The notes below the pieces were generated by a model that saw nothing but the letters and a program-made list of their open reading frames with translations, made no database searches and was not told where the DNA came from. The translations under genes and the position numbers were made by a program. Positions 62,768 through 64,000 of a stretch of DNA of 64,000 nucleotides are shown here, in pieces. The first letter of the stretch is position 1; every line of letters begins with the position of its first letter. Source of the DNA: Paenibacillus allorhizosphaerae (lineage in GTDB: Bacteria > Bacillota > Bacilli > Paenibacillales > NBRC-103111); the NCBI RefSeq assembly GCF_910594985.1, contig NZ_CAJVCE010000007.1, forward strand, positions 248,001 to 312,000. The letters run 5' to 3'.

Positions 62768-63700
62768 ATGAAACTAAACTTAGGTATCGACGGCGGCGGC
62801 ACCAAGACGGAAGCGGTGCTGCTCGACGCCGGAGGACGGGAGCTATCCCGTATTACCGGCGGCTCCACCAACCCGCATGCGGTTGGGTTTGATACGGCGA
62901 TAGCCGAACTGAGGGCAATTCTCGATCGTTCTCTCTCGTTGACGACAGAGTCTCACTCCCCTCCTAGCTTCAGCATATGCTTGGGTATGGCCGGCGTCAG
63001 TACGGACGAAGAACGCCGTCTTATTACCGGTGCCGTTTCGGCCTACTTGTCCGAGAAACGGATCGACGGAGAAGCGTTTGTGACCAACGACGCCGAGATC
63101 GCATTGACGGCGACGCTCGGCCGGGAGCACGGCGTGCTCGTTATCGCGGGAACCGGCTCCATCGTCTTCGGCTGCACGCCGGAGGGCGAGCGGTATCGTG
63201 CCGGCGGTTGGGGGCACCTGCTCGGCGATGAGGGAAGCGGCTACCGGATCGGGCTCGATACGCTCCAGGCAGTCATGCGCAGTTATGACGGCGTCTATCC
63301 GCCGACGGCGATGACCCGCCTCATTACGGATGCCCTCGGATATCATACCATAACCGAACTGAAAGGTTACATTTATCAGCCCGGGATCAAGAAGCAGGAC
63401 ATCGCGAATTTCGCCCGCTTTGCGATCGAAGCTTCCGCATCCGGCGACGAAGTGGCTTGCCAGGTCGTCGAACGCAACGCGCTGGAGCTGGCCGGGCACG
63501 CCATTACGCTGATCAACAAACACGTATGGTTCCATCGTGCGGATGTCGTGCTCAGCGGTTCCATTTTTAAACATAGCGCCTTATTCAATGATTCGTTCCG
63601 CCAGCAAGTCACCGCCGCTTTCCCGCTGCTCCGTATGCACGACGCGCTGCATACGCCGGCCTACGGCGCGGCTCTGCTCGCCGCCAGACGAACGCCATAA
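62768..63700 (+). CDS. BadF/BadG-type amino-sugar kinase (MurNAc/GlcNAc kinase, MurK-like)
   Basis: ASKHA-fold kinase, 310 residues. The phosphate-1 motif is LGIDGGGTKTEAVLLD, with VTNDAEIALTA, IAGTGSIVFG and GWGHLLGDEGSGYRIG typical of N-acetylglucosamine kinases. In Clostridium, MurK of this family phosphorylates both MurNAc and GlcNAc. Placed just before murQ, it most likely makes MurNAc-6-phosphate, which implies entry of free MurNAc rather than by a PTS. AGGTGAG precedes the ATG. It starts 34 bases before murQ on the same strand. Confidence 0.88.
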   Translation: MKLNLGIDGGGTKTEAVLLDAGGRELSRITGGSTNPHAVGFDTAIAELRAILDRSLSLTTESHSPPSFSICLGMAGVSTDEERRLITGAVSAYLSEKRIDGEAFVTNDAEIALTATLGREHGVLVIAGTGSIVFGCTPEGERYRAGGWGHLLGDEGSGYRIGLDTLQAVMRSYDGVYPPTAMTRLITDALGYHTITELKGYIYQPGIKKQDIANFARFAIEASASGDEVACQVVERNALELAGHAITLINKHVWFHRADVVLSGSIFKHSALFNDSFRQQVTAAFPLLRMHDALHTPAYGAALLAARRTP

Positions 63701-63734
63701 TACATTAAGATCAATCATAAGAAGGAGTCTGAGC

Positions 63735-64000
63735 ATGAACTTACAGCAATTAAGCCAGTTGACCACCGAACAGGTGAATGAGCGCACCCGCCAGGTCGAT
63801 CAATTATCCACGGAGCAAATACTGACGCTCATTAACGATGAAGACCGTCAAATTCCCGACGTCGTTCGCGGCCTGATACCGAAAATTACACAGGCCGTCG
63901 ATTTCATCGTAGAAGCGTTCCAGCGCGGCGGCCGGTTGTTCTATATCGGCGCAGGCACGAGCGGGCGCATCGGCATTCTGGACGCCTCCGAATGCCCGCC
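63735..64000 (+). CDS. murQ: N-acetylmuramic acid 6-phosphate etherase (3' end off window)
   Basis: Lyase removing D-lactate from MurNAc-6-phosphate to give GlcNAc-6-phosphate. The first 88 residues are visible: TEQVNERTRQVDQLSTEQIL, then AFQRGGRLFYIGAGTSGRIG and ILDASECPP, the diagnostic SIS-domain start of MurQ. AAGGAG precedes the ATG at 63735. It continues past the right edge. It follows the kinase in the same operon. Confidence 0.95.
   Translation, partial: MNLQQLSQLTTEQVNERTRQVDQLSTEQILTLINDEDRQIPDVVRGLIPKITQAVDFIVEAFQRGGRLFYIGAGTSGRIGILDASECP

Overview
The window looks like chromosome from a Gram-positive, spore-former-type soil bacterium of the Paenibacillaceae (Paenibacillus/Cohnella-like). 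Reasons: strong AGGAGG-type ribosome sites, frequent TTG/GTG starts, lipobox-type solute-binding proteins, an SLH-domain protein, a Bacillus-type AraR operator, B. subtilis-like ykfBC and murQR gene types, and a moderately high GC content. This assignment is inference from gene content. About 55 genes are present and most are on the minus strand. No rRNA, tRNA, CRISPR array, prophage or intact insertion sequence was seen.

Layout. 1-3.7 kb: a PrpR-type regulator with a degenerate AAA+ core (cut by the left edge) and oligoendopeptidase F. 4-5.9 kb: a Tat-exported beta-helix protein. 5.9-13.7 kb: an operon (first gene at 13.6 kb, minus strand) with a sugar-type solute-binding lipoprotein, L-Ala-D/L-Glu epimerase, a YkfC-type NlpC/P60 endopeptidase, a serine hydrolase, two CUT1 permeases, a HAD phosphatase and a leaderless YkuD enzyme. 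It reads as a muropeptide uptake and breakdown operon. 13.8-27.4 kb: a cation efflux gene behind a possible attenuator leader, then pectin-type polysaccharide genes: an SGNH acetylesterase, two orphan solute-binding proteins, an oxidoreductase, a GntR regulator fused to a solute-binding domain, a 2-hydroxyacid dehydrogenase, a second beta-helix protein, a 2H phosphoesterase and a LacI regulator with three identical operators. 27.5-33.9 kb: Nudix, a broken CBM-like gene, aldo/keto reductase, alginate lyase, a coiled-coil protein, a quinone oxidoreductase and DinB. 34.4-38.1 kb: a minisatellite and a TetR/rifamycin phosphotransferase pair. 38.3-41.2 kb: small proteins, a PhyH dioxygenase and an AraC regulator. 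41.3-47.5 kb: araDBA, araR and a sugar isomerase. 47.8-51.6 kb: a MocR regulator, an amino-acid permease and an arylamine N-acetyltransferase. 51.7-58 kb: alpha-galactosidase, an SLH protein and a two-component system. 58.5-64 kb: a MurNAc salvage cluster with a NagZ-like protein, NamZ, MurR, a MurNAc/GlcNAc kinase and MurQ (cut by the right edge).

How it fits together. Two blocks deal with peptidoglycan turnover, one at each end of the window. The murR/kinase intergenic region and the promoter of the muropeptide operon, 49 kb apart, carry the same near-palindrome GAAACAWWATTTC. In both places it lies within or over the promoter. The simplest reading is one MurR regulon joining amino-sugar salvage to muropeptide import and stem-peptide breakdown. 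The NagZ-like protein in the cluster has lost the residues used for catalysis in its family, so it may be a pseudoenzyme. The rest of the window is mainly use of plant polysaccharide (pectin side chains, arabinose, galactosides, uronates), with several local regulators whose operators can be read directly.
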